The notes beneath the pieces were generated by a model. The model made no database searches, was not told where the DNA came from, and was given only the letters and a program-made list of their open reading frames with translations. The position numbers and the translations under genes are program-made. Positions 51,943 to 61,716 of a stretch of DNA of 64,000 nucleotides are shown piece after piece. Each line of letters begins with the position of its first letter. Position 1 is the first letter of the stretch. Source of the stretch: CAVREM01 sp963728825 (GTDB lineage: Bacteria; Acidobacteriota; Vicinamibacteria; Vicinamibacterales; CAVVIG01); contig CAVSLA010000002.1 in assembly GCA_963728825.1 (NCBI GenBank), positions 186,001-250,000 of the forward strand, read 5' to 3'.

Positions 51943-53998
51943 CGGTGTAGCCGCCATCGACCGGCAGGATGACGAACTGCTTGCCCTGGTGCAGGTAGGT
52001 CATCAATCCGTACTGTCCCATCGCCGGCGTCGCCACCGCGCCGACCCGTTTGCCGGATTTCTTGTCGATGCCGAACAGATGCGGCCGATTGTCGTCGGTC
52101 TGCCCGGTCGCGAACAGCAAGGTCGGCGTCGCCATCAGGGCGGCGTGGTTCTGACGTCCCAGGTTCGTGTCGACCTTGACGCCCTTCATGAGCGGATTGT
52201 TCCTGAACGCCTCCTGCTGCTCGCGGGCCATGTCGCCGTGGGGGATCACCCACAGATATTCGCCGGTGTTGAGGTCGATCGCCGAGATGCGACCGAGCAG
52301 TCCCTTGTAGATCGTCGGGATCCCCCTGAGCGGGCTGTCGGCTGGCAGCGGCGGCGTGCCGCCGACGCTGGCGGCGTTGGGAGCGGCCCACGGCGAGATG
52401 GTCTTGCCGGTCATCTTCGGCGAGTCGTACTCCTTCGCGGGCGCCACCTGCAGCCGGAAACAGTTGGCCGTGGACGTGATGAAAATCACGCCGCTCGTCG
52501 GATCGGCCGCCGGCGGTCCCGTGATGTTCACGCCGCCGGCGCCGCCGGGGCAGTTGAGCGTCGGGCGCGCGCCCTCGGGGTTGCCGCGATGGTTCGGCGG
52601 GGCGAAGAAGGGCGCCAGCGCTTCGGTGCGGCGCGCCTCTTCGAGCGCCAGCTTCCTGATCTCCGGTGTGAAGTCAATCAAGTGATCCTCGGTGCGCCCC
52701 TGGAACTCGAACGGCGCGGGCCTGGTCGGATGCGGCTGCACCGGCGACAGCTTTTCACCCGGCACCTTCGAGGGGGGCACCGGCTTCATCTCGATCGGCC
52801 AGATCGGTTCGCCGGTTTCGCGGTTGAACGAGTAGAGGAACGCCTGTTTGGTCGCCTGGAATACACCGGGCACGCGGCGGCCGTTGACGTTCACATCGAG
52901 CAGAATCGGCGCCGTCGGCGTGTCGTAGTTCCAAATGTCGTGTTTGACCATCTGGTAATGCCACACGCGACGCCCGGTCTTCACGTCCAGGGCAATCAGG
53001 CTCGCGCCGAACAGGTTGTCGCCGGGACGGAATCCACCGTAATAGTCGATCGTCGCGCTGTTGGTGGGAATGTAGACGAGCCCGCGCTGCGGATCGGCGG
53101 ACATCGGCGCCCACGATGACACGTCGCCGGTCCAGCGCCACGCATCGTTCTCCCACGTCTCGTGGCCGACCTCGCCGGGCCGCGGGATGACGTGAAACTT
53201 CCACAAGAACTTACCGGTCCGCGCGTCGTAGCCCAGGATGTCGCCCGGCACGTTCTCGAGGCGGGTCTGGTGATAGCCCTGTTCGGCGGAGTTGCCGACC
53301 ACGATCACGTCGTTGACGATGATCGGCGGCGAGGAGGCGGTGACGTAGCCGAGCTCGAGCGGCAGGCCGCGATTGGGGTTGTAGGTCTCCTTCGCGTTCA
53401 GCCACGGCTCCCAGTCGGCGATCAGATCCTTCAGCAGGTCGACCGATCCGGTTTTCGGGAACCCGGCGATCGGCACGGCGCCGCCCCAGTTGGGCAGCGG
53501 TTGTCCCGTCCTGGCGTCCAGGGCATGGAGAAAGAATGCTGGTGTCGTGATGAAGACGACGCCGCGGCCGTTGATGCGCGCAAAGGCGACGCCTTTGCCA
53601 TGATTCGACCGCATCGAGTACTCATGGCGTCCGGTCGTCGGTTCCTGGAAGGTCCAGAGCGTCTTGCCGGTCGCGGGATCGAGCGAGACAATCGTGCGCC
53701 GCGGACCGGAGACGGTGATGAGCATGCCGTCGACGTAGATCGGCAGCCCACGCGCGTTGACCTCGCCGCCCAGATTGACGCCGGCGTCCCGATCGCCGCG
53801 CCATTCCCACGCGACCTTCAGGTTATTGAAGTTCGACGCGTTGATCTGATCGAGCGTCGAGTAGCGCGTCGCGGCATCGCCGCCGGTGATGTTCGGCCAC
53901 TGACCAGCCGAGGGCTGCTGTGCTGTCGCGAACCCGCCCAGCGCGACCATCAGACCGATTGCCACAGTCCGGGAAGAGACCATCGCGCGAAATCTCAT
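51926..53998 (-). CDS. PQQ-dependent dehydrogenase-like quinoprotein, exported
   Basis: 690 residues from the ATG at 53998, with GAGGAG in front; the signal peptide ends FATAQ. Blades: WPNITGGDAATRYSTLDQIN, SLDPATGKTLWTFQ, ALDARTGQPLPNWG, GYDARTGKFLWKFHV, ALDVKTGRRVWHYQMVKHDIWNYD, FNRETGEPIWPIEM, IDLNTGEYLWVIPHGD. The KHDIWNYD block is the quinoprotein counterpart of HHD-x-WDYD. It has no fused haem and is longer than the quinoprotein at 22771 because of an insert (GGAGGVNITGPPAADPTSG region) in the second half. The cyclase gene lies 80 bp upstream on the same strand, separated by a hairpin repeat. Confidence 0.9.
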   Translation of the reverse strand: MRFRAMVSSRTVAIGLMVALGGFATAQQPSAGQWPNITGGDAATRYSTLDQINASNFNNLKVAWEWRGDRDAGVNLGGEVNARGLPIYVDGMLITVSGPRRTIVSLDPATGKTLWTFQEPTTGRHEYSMRSNHGKGVAFARINGRGVVFITTPAFFLHALDARTGQPLPNWGGAVPIAGFPKTGSVDLLKDLIADWEPWLNAKETYNPNRGLPLELGYVTASSPPIIVNDVIVVGNSAEQGYHQTRLENVPGDILGYDARTGKFLWKFHVIPRPGEVGHETWENDAWRWTGDVSSWAPMSADPQRGLVYIPTNSATIDYYGGFRPGDNLFGASLIALDVKTGRRVWHYQMVKHDIWNYDTPTAPILLDVNVNGRRVPGVFQATKQAFLYSFNRETGEPIWPIEMKPVPPSKVPGEKLSPVQPHPTRPAPFEFQGRTEDHLIDFTPEIRKLALEEARRTEALAPFFAPPNHRGNPEGARPTLNCPGGAGGVNITGPPAADPTSGVIFITSTANCFRLQVAPAKEYDSPKMTGKTISPWAAPNAASVGGTPPLPADSPLRGIPTIYKGLLGRISAIDLNTGEYLWVIPHGDMAREQQEAFRNNPLMKGVKVDTNLGRQNHAALMATPTLLFATGQTDDNRPHLFGIDKKSGKRVGAVATPAMGQYGLMTYLHQGKQFVILPVDGGYTALALP

Positions 53999-54042
53999 TG
54001 ACACTCCTCGCCCACGCGGGCCGACGTGCAGTCTCGTTGGAT

Positions 54043-54064
54043 GGCGGGTCCAAAAGGACCCGCC
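54043..54064. repeat. Hairpin element, perfect 9-bp stem with AAAA loop
   Basis: GGCGGGTCC-AAAA-GGACCCGCC. This is the GGTCC family read on the opposite strand to the copy at 7690. It lies between the cyclase stop (54079) and the quinoprotein start (53998). Confidence 0.65.
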
Positions 54065-54078
54065 CTGCAAATAGAGCG

Positions 54079-55155
54079 CTAGAACGTCGCCAGCGCGTTG
54101 AACGGCGACGCCGTTCCCCCCTGGAGTTGGAAGATGTGCAGCGTGAACATGAACTCCCAACGCTTCAGCCGCTCGGCCTCTCGTGCGGCGTCCTCGAGGT
54201 AGGCGTTGTCGACGATCGGCAGGCCCATGTTCACCTGAGTGACCTGGTGAATCGGCCGGTTGATCCCCTGAACGCCTGACGGCTGGACGTCGTTGACCGC
54301 ATCGCTGGCGAGGAGCGACACGTCGCGCGCGCGCAGCCAGGGGAGCACGGACGCATGCAGGCCCGCACCGCCCTGGCCATAGGCCCACGGTCCGTCGGCC
54401 GCGCGCTTCGCCCAGCGGCCACTCCGAATCAGCAGCGCGTCTCCCGCGCCAATCCTGATGCCCGCGAACTTCTCCCACGCCTCGAGATCCTCGGCGTAGA
54501 TCGGGGTCGTCGGCTCGAGCCACTTGACCTTCTTCAAGAGCGGCAGATCGACGAGCAGACCGCGCGTCACGTAGCCGGGGCCCATTCGATCGGCCGCCGA
54601 CTCCTGACAACCGGCCGCGGTCAGCGTGAACGGGAACCCGTTGTAGCTGACGGCGGGCTCACCCGGCTTTCTGCCGATCGGCCCCTGGTAGTGGCACAGG
54701 GCGTCCAGGTGGGAGTTGAGGCCGTCGTGGATCGAAAGCTGAATGATGTCGAGCGCCCCCTGAATCGCACCCGTTTTCGGATCGATGCGCGCCATGCGGT
54801 GCACGTTCTCGCCGAAGCCGCCCGTATCGCTGCCCGTCTTCTTGATCGGATTGATCTGCAGCGTGACGGTCTTGCCTTCTTTCACGAGCGTGGTCGCCTG
54901 CTTCGTCTTCTCGGGTGTAATCAGGTTCAGCAGCCCGCGCTGGTCGTCCTTCCCCCAGCGTCCCCAGTTGGAGAGCTCCTTCTCCCACTGTTTCAGCTTG
55001 TCCAGGGTGATCAGACGCGCCGGCTCCTGGGTTGAAGGGTGCGGCTTGAACTGCGGCGCCTGTCCCTGACCGGACACCGACGCGCCCGGTGACAGGAGCA
55101 GCGCGCCGCAAAGCACTGCGATTGCAGCACGCGTCGTCAGGATTTGCTCGAACAT
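54079..55155 (-). CDS. Cyclase/kynurenine formamidase-like family protein, exported
   Basis: 358 residues with a signal peptide ending ASVSGQ. The HxDxxxH-type metal motif of the cyclase family is LNSHLDALCHYQGP, and GAGDALLIRSGRW is the second conserved block; DLPLLKKVKW and LLASDAVNDVQPSG lie nearby. Related enzymes hydrolyse N-formylkynurenine or cyclise polyketide intermediates; a periplasmic form acts on an unknown substrate. It is longer than the usual 210-260 residues because of an N-terminal extension. Confidence 0.85.
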   Translation of the reverse strand: MFEQILTTRAAIAVLCGALLLSPGASVSGQGQAPQFKPHPSTQEPARLITLDKLKQWEKELSNWGRWGKDDQRGLLNLITPEKTKQATTLVKEGKTVTLQINPIKKTGSDTGGFGENVHRMARIDPKTGAIQGALDIIQLSIHDGLNSHLDALCHYQGPIGRKPGEPAVSYNGFPFTLTAAGCQESAADRMGPGYVTRGLLVDLPLLKKVKWLEPTTPIYAEDLEAWEKFAGIRIGAGDALLIRSGRWAKRAADGPWAYGQGGAGLHASVLPWLRARDVSLLASDAVNDVQPSGVQGINRPIHQVTQVNMGLPIVDNAYLEDAAREAERLKRWEFMFTLHIFQLQGGTASPFNALATF

Positions 55156-55204
55156 GAAGCCCCCGATCCTCTGCGTCCTTTGCCCGCTCTGCGTCCTCGA
55201 CTCG

Positions 55205-56368
55205 TTACTTCTTCAACCGCGGGATGAACTTCGTCAGGCCCTGGACCGGCCCGACCTCACCGCCGTAGACATTGCCCTGGCCGTCCACGGCGACGCCTTC
55301 CCCCATCGATCCGTAGCCGCCCATGCCCGACGGCTGCTTCGACACATGCTCCGGGACGAAGTACCACACTTCTCCCGTTGCGGCGCTGCCGACACGAAGG
55401 CCTTTCCGCCACCCCGGGTTGTAGGCATCGTCGGATTCCGAATCGATCGCGTAGAGGACATCCTTCGCGTCGATGTAGATGCCGCTGATGCGGCTGAACT
55501 GATACCAGGTGTCGAGGTGCTTCCCTTCCTGGTCGAAGATCTGAATCCGGCGGTTGCCGCGATCGGCCACGAACAGGCGGCCCTTGGAGTCCATCGCCAG
55601 AGAGTGCGCGCCACGCAACTCGCCGGGCCCGTAGCCCCACTTGCCCCAGCTCTTGATGAACTTCCCGTCCGGCGCGAACTTGGAGATGCGCCCGACGCCA
55701 GCGGTTCCGGGGGCATCCAGGAACTGGTCGTTGTGTGCCTCTGCCACGAAGATTGAGCCGTTGGGCGCCACCAGCACGTCGTTCGGCTCGGTGAAGTGCG
55801 TGGGCGGGTTGCCAGGCGTGCCGGGCGTGCCCAACGTCATGAGCACCTTGCCCTGCGGGCTGAACTTGATCACCGCGTGTCCCTTGCCGGCGGCATTCGG
55901 AAACTTCTTGAGCTCCCCCTCGTTCGCCGACCGCGCGTCAGCCACCCACACGTTGCCTTGCCGATCCACGTCGATGCCATGAGGCCAGAGAATCAACCCC
56001 GCCCCGAAGCTCTGCACGGGCTTTCCACTCGGATCCAGCTTGACGATCGGATCGACCGTCGAGCCTGCGCACGAGTTGGTGCCGCAGCGATCGCCGGCCC
56101 AGATGTGTTTGCCGTCGGCGTCGACGTGAACGGCGCTGACCGATCCCCACGTCCGGCCGCTCGGCAGCGTTCCCCAGTTCCGCACCGTTTCGTACGGGTT
56201 GGGGAGGTTGTTGACGGGTGTCACCTTGGCGTGCTCGGGCGGACCCGAAGCGCCGCGCTGTGCGGAAGCGGTGCCCGTCCAGAACGCAGCAAGAGCGGCA
56301 CCGGCGAGCACTGTGGACGTCAGCAGGGGGGCCCCGGCCCGGGGCAATCGTCGACGGCGGTCAGTCAT
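55205..56368 (-). CDS. NHL-repeat six-bladed propeller protein, exported
   Basis: 387 residues; the start follows a basic stretch (MTDRRRRLPRAG), with the signal peptide at about 14-37 ending TASAQ. NHL blades: GSVSAVHVDADGKHIWAG, WPHGIDVDRQGNVWVADA, EPNDVLVAPNGSIFVAEAHN, AHSLAMDSKGRLFVADRGNRRIQIFDQEGK, GIYIDAKDVLYAIDSESDD. It is a paralogue of the protein at 32341. One extra feature is the Cys pair in CGTNSCAG. It is divergent from the DUF1592 gene, with the control region in 56369-56507. Confidence 0.88.
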   Translation of the reverse strand: MTDRRRRLPRAGAPLLTSTVLAGAALAAFWTGTASAQRGASGPPEHAKVTPVNNLPNPYETVRNWGTLPSGRTWGSVSAVHVDADGKHIWAGDRCGTNSCAGSTVDPIVKLDPSGKPVQSFGAGLILWPHGIDVDRQGNVWVADARSANEGELKKFPNAAGKGHAVIKFSPQGKVLMTLGTPGTPGNPPTHFTEPNDVLVAPNGSIFVAEAHNDQFLDAPGTAGVGRISKFAPDGKFIKSWGKWGYGPGELRGAHSLAMDSKGRLFVADRGNRRIQIFDQEGKHLDTWYQFSRISGIYIDAKDVLYAIDSESDDAYNPGWRKGLRVGSAATGEVWYFVPEHVSKQPSGMGGYGSMGEGVAVDGQGNVYGGEVGPVQGLTKFIPRLKK

Positions 56369-56507
56369 CGGTCACCTCTCAGCAGAGCGAGATGGCATTC
56401 TCCGTCGTCGCCGCGTCGGGATCAATATCCTTGTCCGGGGTGCACGACCCGCTTATGCTGGAACCGGCAGGCGGAGCCTGCCCATGGGAGGCCCGATCAG
56501 AACGTCC

Positions 56508-58893
56508 ATGCGTCGAGTCGCCGCTCTCGGATTCGGCATTCCGACCCTCGCGGTCTGTTCGCTGTACGCGATGCAGTCGGCCGCCCCGGCGGCGCCGCCG
56601 GCGAGCCGGGCGACGCTCGACCGCTATTGCGTCACCTGCCACAACCAGAAGCGTCCGACCGCCGAACTGGCCCTCGACGTCCTCGACCTCGCCAACGTCG
56701 CGGCGAACGCTGAGACGCTGGAAAAAGTGGCGGCGCGTCTCCGCAATCGCACGATGCCGCCGGTCGGGCTGCCACGCCCCGATCGACAGACCTACGACGC
56801 CGTCGCCGGGCAGATCGAAGCGATGCTCGACGCCCATCGCGTGGCGCATCCCGATCCCGGGCGTCCGGTCATTCATCGCCTGAATCGCGCCGAGTACGCC
56901 AACGCCGTGCGCGACCTCCTCGGGCTCGAGATCGACGTGCGCGCGCTGGTGCCCGCAGACGATTCCGGGTACGGCTTCGACAACATCTCCGACGTGCTCT
57001 CTCTGTCGCCGGCGCTCCTCGAGCGGTATATGACGGCGGCCGGAACCATCAGCAGTCTGGCGGTCGGGGACACCGGCATGCGTCCGGTGATTCGGACCTA
57101 CACCGTGCCGCCGACGCTCCTGCAGCGCGATCGGATGGGCGAGCAGCTGCCGTTCGGCACGCGCGGCGGGGCGGCGGTCCGGCACTACTTTCCGGTGAAC
57201 GGCGAATACGACATCACCATCCGCCTGCAGCGGACCCACGCGAACCAGATCCGCGGCCTCGGCGAGCCCAATGACATCGAGCTTCGTCTCGATCGTCGCC
57301 GCATCCGGAATTTCACGGTCGGCGGTGACGGTCCGCGCGATCCGTGGTCGGCCGTGCCCAGCGCTTCCCCGTACGAGCAGACCGCCGACCAGGGACTGAC
57401 GGTACGTCTGTCGATCGACGCCGGGCCGCACGACGTCAGCGTCTCGTTTGCGAAGAAGAGCGGCCTGCCTGAAGGCGTGAGGGAGCCGCAGCTGTCGGTG
57501 GCCACCTACGAGTACGCGGGGGACCGCGACGAGGCCATGGGGGTGGCGACGATCGACATCAGCGGACCGTTCGGAACGGTCGGTCCCGGCGAGACACCCA
57601 GCCGGCGGCGCATCTTCGTCTGCCATCCCTCGGGGCAGCGCGACGAAGAGGCGTGCGCGGCGAAGATCCTCTCGACGCTGGCGCGCCGCGCCTATCGCCG
57701 CCCGATCAATGAGGATGACGTGGCCGGGTTGCTGCGTTTTTACCGCTCCGGCCGGCGCGCGGGCAGCTTCGACGCGGGTATCGAGCTCGCCATCCGGACA
57801 ATCCTCGTCGATCCCGACTTTCTGTTTCGCATCGAACGCGATCCGAAGGGTGTCGCCGCCGGCGCCATTTACCGTCTGACAGACCTCGAGCTGGCGTCCC
57901 GGCTGGCGCTGTTCCTGTGGAGCAGCATTCCGGACGAGCAGCTGCTCGATCTGGCAGAGCAGGGGCGGCTCTCCGATCCTGCGGTGCTGCGGCAGCAGGT
58001 CCAGCGCATGCTCGCCGACACGCGTGCTGGGGCGCTCGTGACCAACTTCGCCGGTCAGTGGCTGCATCTGCGGAACATGCGCAGCGTCGCGCCAGACCCG
58101 GAGGCGTTTCCCGAGTTCGACGAGAACCTGCGCGAGGCGCTGATCAGTGAGACCGGGTTGTTCATCGAGCACCAGCTCCGCGAGGATCGGCCGGTCACCG
58201 AGCTCCTGACCGCGAATTACACGTTTCTCAACGAGCGCCTGGCCAGGCATTACGGGGTTCCCGGTGTATGGGGTCCTCAGTTCCGTCGCGTCGAGCTCGG
58301 CGACGAAGCCAGGCGCGGGCTGTTCGGTCACGGCAGCATTCTGACGGTCACGTCCTATGCGAACCGGACGTCGCCGACGCTGCGCGGGAAGTGGGTGCTC
58401 GAGAATCTCCTGGCCGCGCCGCCGCCGGCTCCGCCGCCGAACGCGCCGGGCCTCGACGAGGGAGGGCCGGTGGAAGGCCTCAGCGTCCGGGAGCGGATGG
58501 AGCGGCATCGGGCGAATCCGGTGTGTGCGAGCTGCCACGCGCAGATGGATCCGTTCGGGCTCGCGCTCGAAAACTTCGATGCGGTCGGAAAATGGCGGAC
58601 CCGCGACGGCGCGGCGGCCATCGACGCGGGGACCAGCCTGCCTGACGGCACGCGGTTCGAGGGGCCGGCGGGGCTGCGGAACCTGCTGGCGGCACAACCC
58701 GATCGATTTGCCGCAGCGTTGACGGAGAAGCTCGTCATCTATGCGCTCGGCCGCGGCGTCGAGTACTGACGATCGCCCGGCGATCCGTCAGATGCTGCGC
58801 GAGGCCTCGTCCGACCGCTACACCTGGTCGTCTCTCATTCTCGGCATCGTCCGAAGTACGCCATTTCAGATGCGGAGGGCGTCGGAATCATGA
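56508..58893 (+). CDS. DUF1587/DUF1592/DUF1588/DUF1585 cytochrome-like protein, frameshifted at 58768
   Basis: Reads to a stop at 58769; the ATG at 56508 begins a signal region. The N-terminal haem c motif is CVTCH (PSCyt1-like). Then come DUF1587 (HRLNRAEYANAVRDLLGL), a beta-rich region, DUF1592 (ELASRLALFLWSSIPDEQLL) and DUF1588 with a second haem motif in CASCHAQMDPFGLALENFD. Removing the G at 58768 turns VEY-stop into VEYYDRPAIRQML and continues the DUF1585 end to a stop at 58893, about 794 residues in all. That end overlaps the ATG of DUF1552 by 4 bp, the normal arrangement for this pair. The frame break costs only the last 41 residues. Function of the pair is unknown. Confidence 0.88.
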
Positions 58894-60245
58894 TCGTCAC
58901 GAAACAGCATCTGCCGCGTCGCACGTTCCTGCGCGGCGTCGGCGCGACGCTGGCGCTGCCGCTCCTCGACAGCATGATCCCGGCCTTCGCGAATGGCCGT
59001 GTCGCAGCCGCGGCGCCCACCCGCCGTCTTGGGATCATCTACGTGCCGAATGGCATCTTCATGTCGCGGTGGACGCCGCAGAGCGACGCGGGCGCGCTCG
59101 AAGTGATGCCGATTCTGCAGCCGCTCTCGCCGTTTCTCGATCGCATCGTCATGTTGACGGGTCTCTCGAACGCGCAGGGTGATGCGCTGCCGGGTGAAGG
59201 GGCCGGCGATCACGCGCGCGCCTCGGGGGCCTATCTCACCGGCGTGCATCCGAAGAAGACCGAAGGCGCCGACATCCGCGCCGGCGTGTCGATGGACCAG
59301 ATCGCCGCCGGCGTCCTCGGCCAGGAGACCGAGCTGACGTCGCTCGAGCTGTCGCTCGAGTCGCGCGAGCCGGTCGGCGCGTGCGATCCGGGCTACAGCT
59401 GCGCGTACGCGAACACGCTCTGCTGGCGCAGTCCGACCACACCGCTGCCGATGGAGAACGATCCGCGGGCGGTGTTCGAGCGTCTGTTCGGCGCCAGCCC
59501 GAGCACCGATCCAGCGGTGTCGCAGGCGCGCCGCGATCAGGACAAAAGCATCCTCGACGCCGTGCGCGGCAAAGCCGCGCGTCTCCGGATCGACCTCGGC
59601 GCCTCGGATCGCGCGAAGCTCGATCAGTATCTCGATGCGATCCGCGACCTCGAGCGGCGGATCGCGAAAGGAGAGCAGCAGGCCGCGCGTGAGCTGCCCG
59701 CCTTCGACAAGCCGGCAGGCATTCCCCGGACGTTCGAGGAGCACGCCAAACTGATGTTCGACCTGCAGGTGCTCGCCTATCAGGCCGACCTGACGCGCGT
59801 GATCACCTTCATGATGGGGCACGAAACCAGTCAGCGCGCCTATCCCGAGATTGGCGTGGCCGACGCGCACCATCCGTTGTCGCATCACGGCGGCAACCGC
59901 GAGAAGATCGAGCGGCTGATCAAGGTCAACACATATCACACGACGATGTTCGCGTATTACCTGGAGAAGCTGCGCGCCACCGCCGATGGTGATGGATCGC
60001 TCCTCGATCACCTCACGCTCATCTACGGCAGCGGGATGAGCGACGGCAACGTGCACAATCACCACGATCTGCCCACGCTGGTCGTTGGCGGTGGCTCGGG
60101 AACGATCAAGGGCGGCCGGCATCTGCGTTATCCCGATCGCACGCCGGTCACCAACCTGTTCCTGACGCTACTCGACAAAGTTGGCGTGCCGGTGGACACG
60201 CTGGGCGACAGCAGCGGGCGACTCGAGCCGCTTTCGGGAGTCTGA
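58890..60245 (+). CDS. DUF1552-family protein, Tat-exported
   Basis: 451 residues. The N-terminus RRTFLRGVGATLALPLLDSM is a twin-arginine signal. Typical DUF1552 blocks: RRLGIIYVPNGIFM, FLDRIVMLTGLSN, HARASGAYLTGVHP, SMDQIAAGVLG, CAYANTLCWRSPTTPLPMEN, DLTRVITFMMGHETSQR, AHHPLSHHGGN and LTLIYGSGMSDGNVHNHHDLP. The histidine-rich ends suggest a metal centre and resemble sulfatase or phosphatase-like (DUF1501) folds. It always partners a DUF1592 protein, as here with a 4-bp overlap. Confidence 0.92.
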   Translation: MIVTKQHLPRRTFLRGVGATLALPLLDSMIPAFANGRVAAAAPTRRLGIIYVPNGIFMSRWTPQSDAGALEVMPILQPLSPFLDRIVMLTGLSNAQGDALPGEGAGDHARASGAYLTGVHPKKTEGADIRAGVSMDQIAAGVLGQETELTSLELSLESREPVGACDPGYSCAYANTLCWRSPTTPLPMENDPRAVFERLFGASPSTDPAVSQARRDQDKSILDAVRGKAARLRIDLGASDRAKLDQYLDAIRDLERRIAKGEQQAARELPAFDKPAGIPRTFEEHAKLMFDLQVLAYQADLTRVITFMMGHETSQRAYPEIGVADAHHPLSHHGGNREKIERLIKVNTYHTTMFAYYLEKLRATADGDGSLLDHLTLIYGSGMSDGNVHNHHDLPTLVVGGGSGTIKGGRHLRYPDRTPVTNLFLTLLDKVGVPVDTLGDSSGRLEPLSGV

Positions 60246-60255
60246 GCGGACAGTG

Positions 60256-61671
60256 ATGACCGCCGATATTCGCAGCTGCGCGATTGGATCGGTAGCGTTG
60301 GCGCTGCTCGCGTCCAGCCCGTCGCTCGGCGCTGGTGGTCTGCAGACCGCCGGGCGGGAATTCGTGGCGGATGCGGCCGAACGCCGGGATATCAATCGCC
60401 TGCGGGCGTTGCTGACCGAGCGGGCCGATCCCAACGCGCCGCAGCCGGACGGCGCCACTCCGCTGCACTGGGCGGTGCACTGGAACGATCTCGCCGCGGC
60501 CGATCTGCTGATCCGGGCCGGCGCGAGGGTCGACGCCGTCAACGAGCTGGGCGTCTTTCCCCTGTCGCTGGCGTGCGAGAACGGCAGCGGCGCGATGGTC
60601 GGGCGGCTGCTCGCCGCGGGCGCCGCGGCGCGGCTCACGCTGCCGAGCGGCGAATCGGCGCTGATGACGTGCGCCCGCACCGCAACGATTGAGGCCGTGC
60701 GCGCGCTGATCGACCACGGCGCAGACATCGCCGCTCGCGAACAGCACCGGGGCCAGACGGCGCTGATGTGGGCCGCCGCCGGGCACCATCCGCCGCTCGT
60801 CAAGCTGCTGATCGACCGTGGTGCGGACGTCAACGCCGCCTCGAATGGCGGCTTCACATCTCTCATGTTCGCCGCCCGCGAGGGCAACCGCGAATCCGCG
60901 CAGATGCTGCTGGCGGCGGGCGCACGAATCAACGACACCACCGCGGACGGCGAGAGCGCGCTGACAATCGCGGCCGCCAGTGTGGCCGGTCTGACGGCGC
61001 GCGATTACCGGCTGGTCGCCGAGCCGAGCGGCCACGAAGCCGTCGCGCTGCTGTTGACCGGGCGCGGCGCCCACGTCGATCAGGCGGACAAGTTCGGGAT
61101 GACCGCGCTGCACCACGCCGTGGAGACCGGCAAGCTCAATCTGCTGAAGGCGCTCGTCGCGCGCGGGGCGAACCTGAATGCGCGCCTCCTGCAGGGGCTG
61201 CCGTTCCGGCGCGGCGATTACGTGTCGCGCGGCGGCTACGGCGGCGCCACGCCGTTCTGGCTGGCGGCGATGAACGGCGAAGTGGAGATGATGCGGGCGC
61301 TGGCCGCCGCAGGCGCCGATTGGCGCCTGCCGTCGAGGAACGGCACCACGCCGCTGATGGTCGCCGCCGGCCTCGGTCAGACCGATTCCCGCATTCCTCC
61401 AGAGCCCCGGCTGCTCGAAGCGGTCAAGCTCCTCGTCTCACTCGGTGGTGACGTCAACGAGACCAACACCGGCGGTCAGGGCGCGGTGCACGGAGCTGCC
61501 ACCATCTCGGGCCACGCCATCATCAACTATCTGGCCGAACGGGGCGCCATCCTGGACGCCAAGGACAAGGGTGGACGAACGCCGATCGACCTCACGCATG
61601 CCGTCCAACGTCCGCGGCCCGAAACCGAAGCGCTGCTGCGCAAGCTGATCGATCGCCCCAACGGTCGGTAA
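60256..61671 (+). CDS. Ankyrin-repeat protein, exported
   Basis: 471 residues from the ATG at 60256; an in-frame GTG lies at 60253. The leader is hydrophobic, ending PSLGAGG. At least eight ankyrin units: AERRDINRLRALLTERAD, GATPLHWAVHWNDLAAADLLIRAGA, GQTALMWAAAGHHPPLVKLLIDRGAD, GFTSLMFAAREGNRESAQMLLAAGA, GMTALHHAVETGKLNLLKALVARGA, TPFWLAAMNGEVEMMRALAAAGAD. Ankyrin proteins follow DUF1592/DUF1552 pairs in other Acidobacteria as well, probably as periplasmic binding partners. The gap to the DUF1552 stop is 10 bp, so they form one operon. Confidence 0.87.
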   Translation: MTADIRSCAIGSVALALLASSPSLGAGGLQTAGREFVADAAERRDINRLRALLTERADPNAPQPDGATPLHWAVHWNDLAAADLLIRAGARVDAVNELGVFPLSLACENGSGAMVGRLLAAGAAARLTLPSGESALMTCARTATIEAVRALIDHGADIAAREQHRGQTALMWAAAGHHPPLVKLLIDRGADVNAASNGGFTSLMFAAREGNRESAQMLLAAGARINDTTADGESALTIAAASVAGLTARDYRLVAEPSGHEAVALLLTGRGAHVDQADKFGMTALHHAVETGKLNLLKALVARGANLNARLLQGLPFRRGDYVSRGGYGGATPFWLAAMNGEVEMMRALAAAGADWRLPSRNGTTPLMVAAGLGQTDSRIPPEPRLLEAVKLLVSLGGDVNETNTGGQGAVHGAATISGHAIINYLAERGAILDAKDKGGRTPIDLTHAVQRPRPETEALLRKLIDRPNGR

Positions 61672-61716
61672 CGTTTCTGGCTGCCCTATACGTCAAGCCG
61701 CTTCACGCCCCTGGCT

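Noticed and set aside
56379..58697. 772-codon antisense frame opposite the DUF1592 gene
   Set aside because: Same shadow effect; the product is low-complexity Arg/Pro/Gly-rich sequence without known motifs.
4512..58893. Programmed frameshifting as explanation of the split genes
   Set aside because: Sites share no slippery heptamer or stimulatory structure, affect unrelated families and include one opposite shift.
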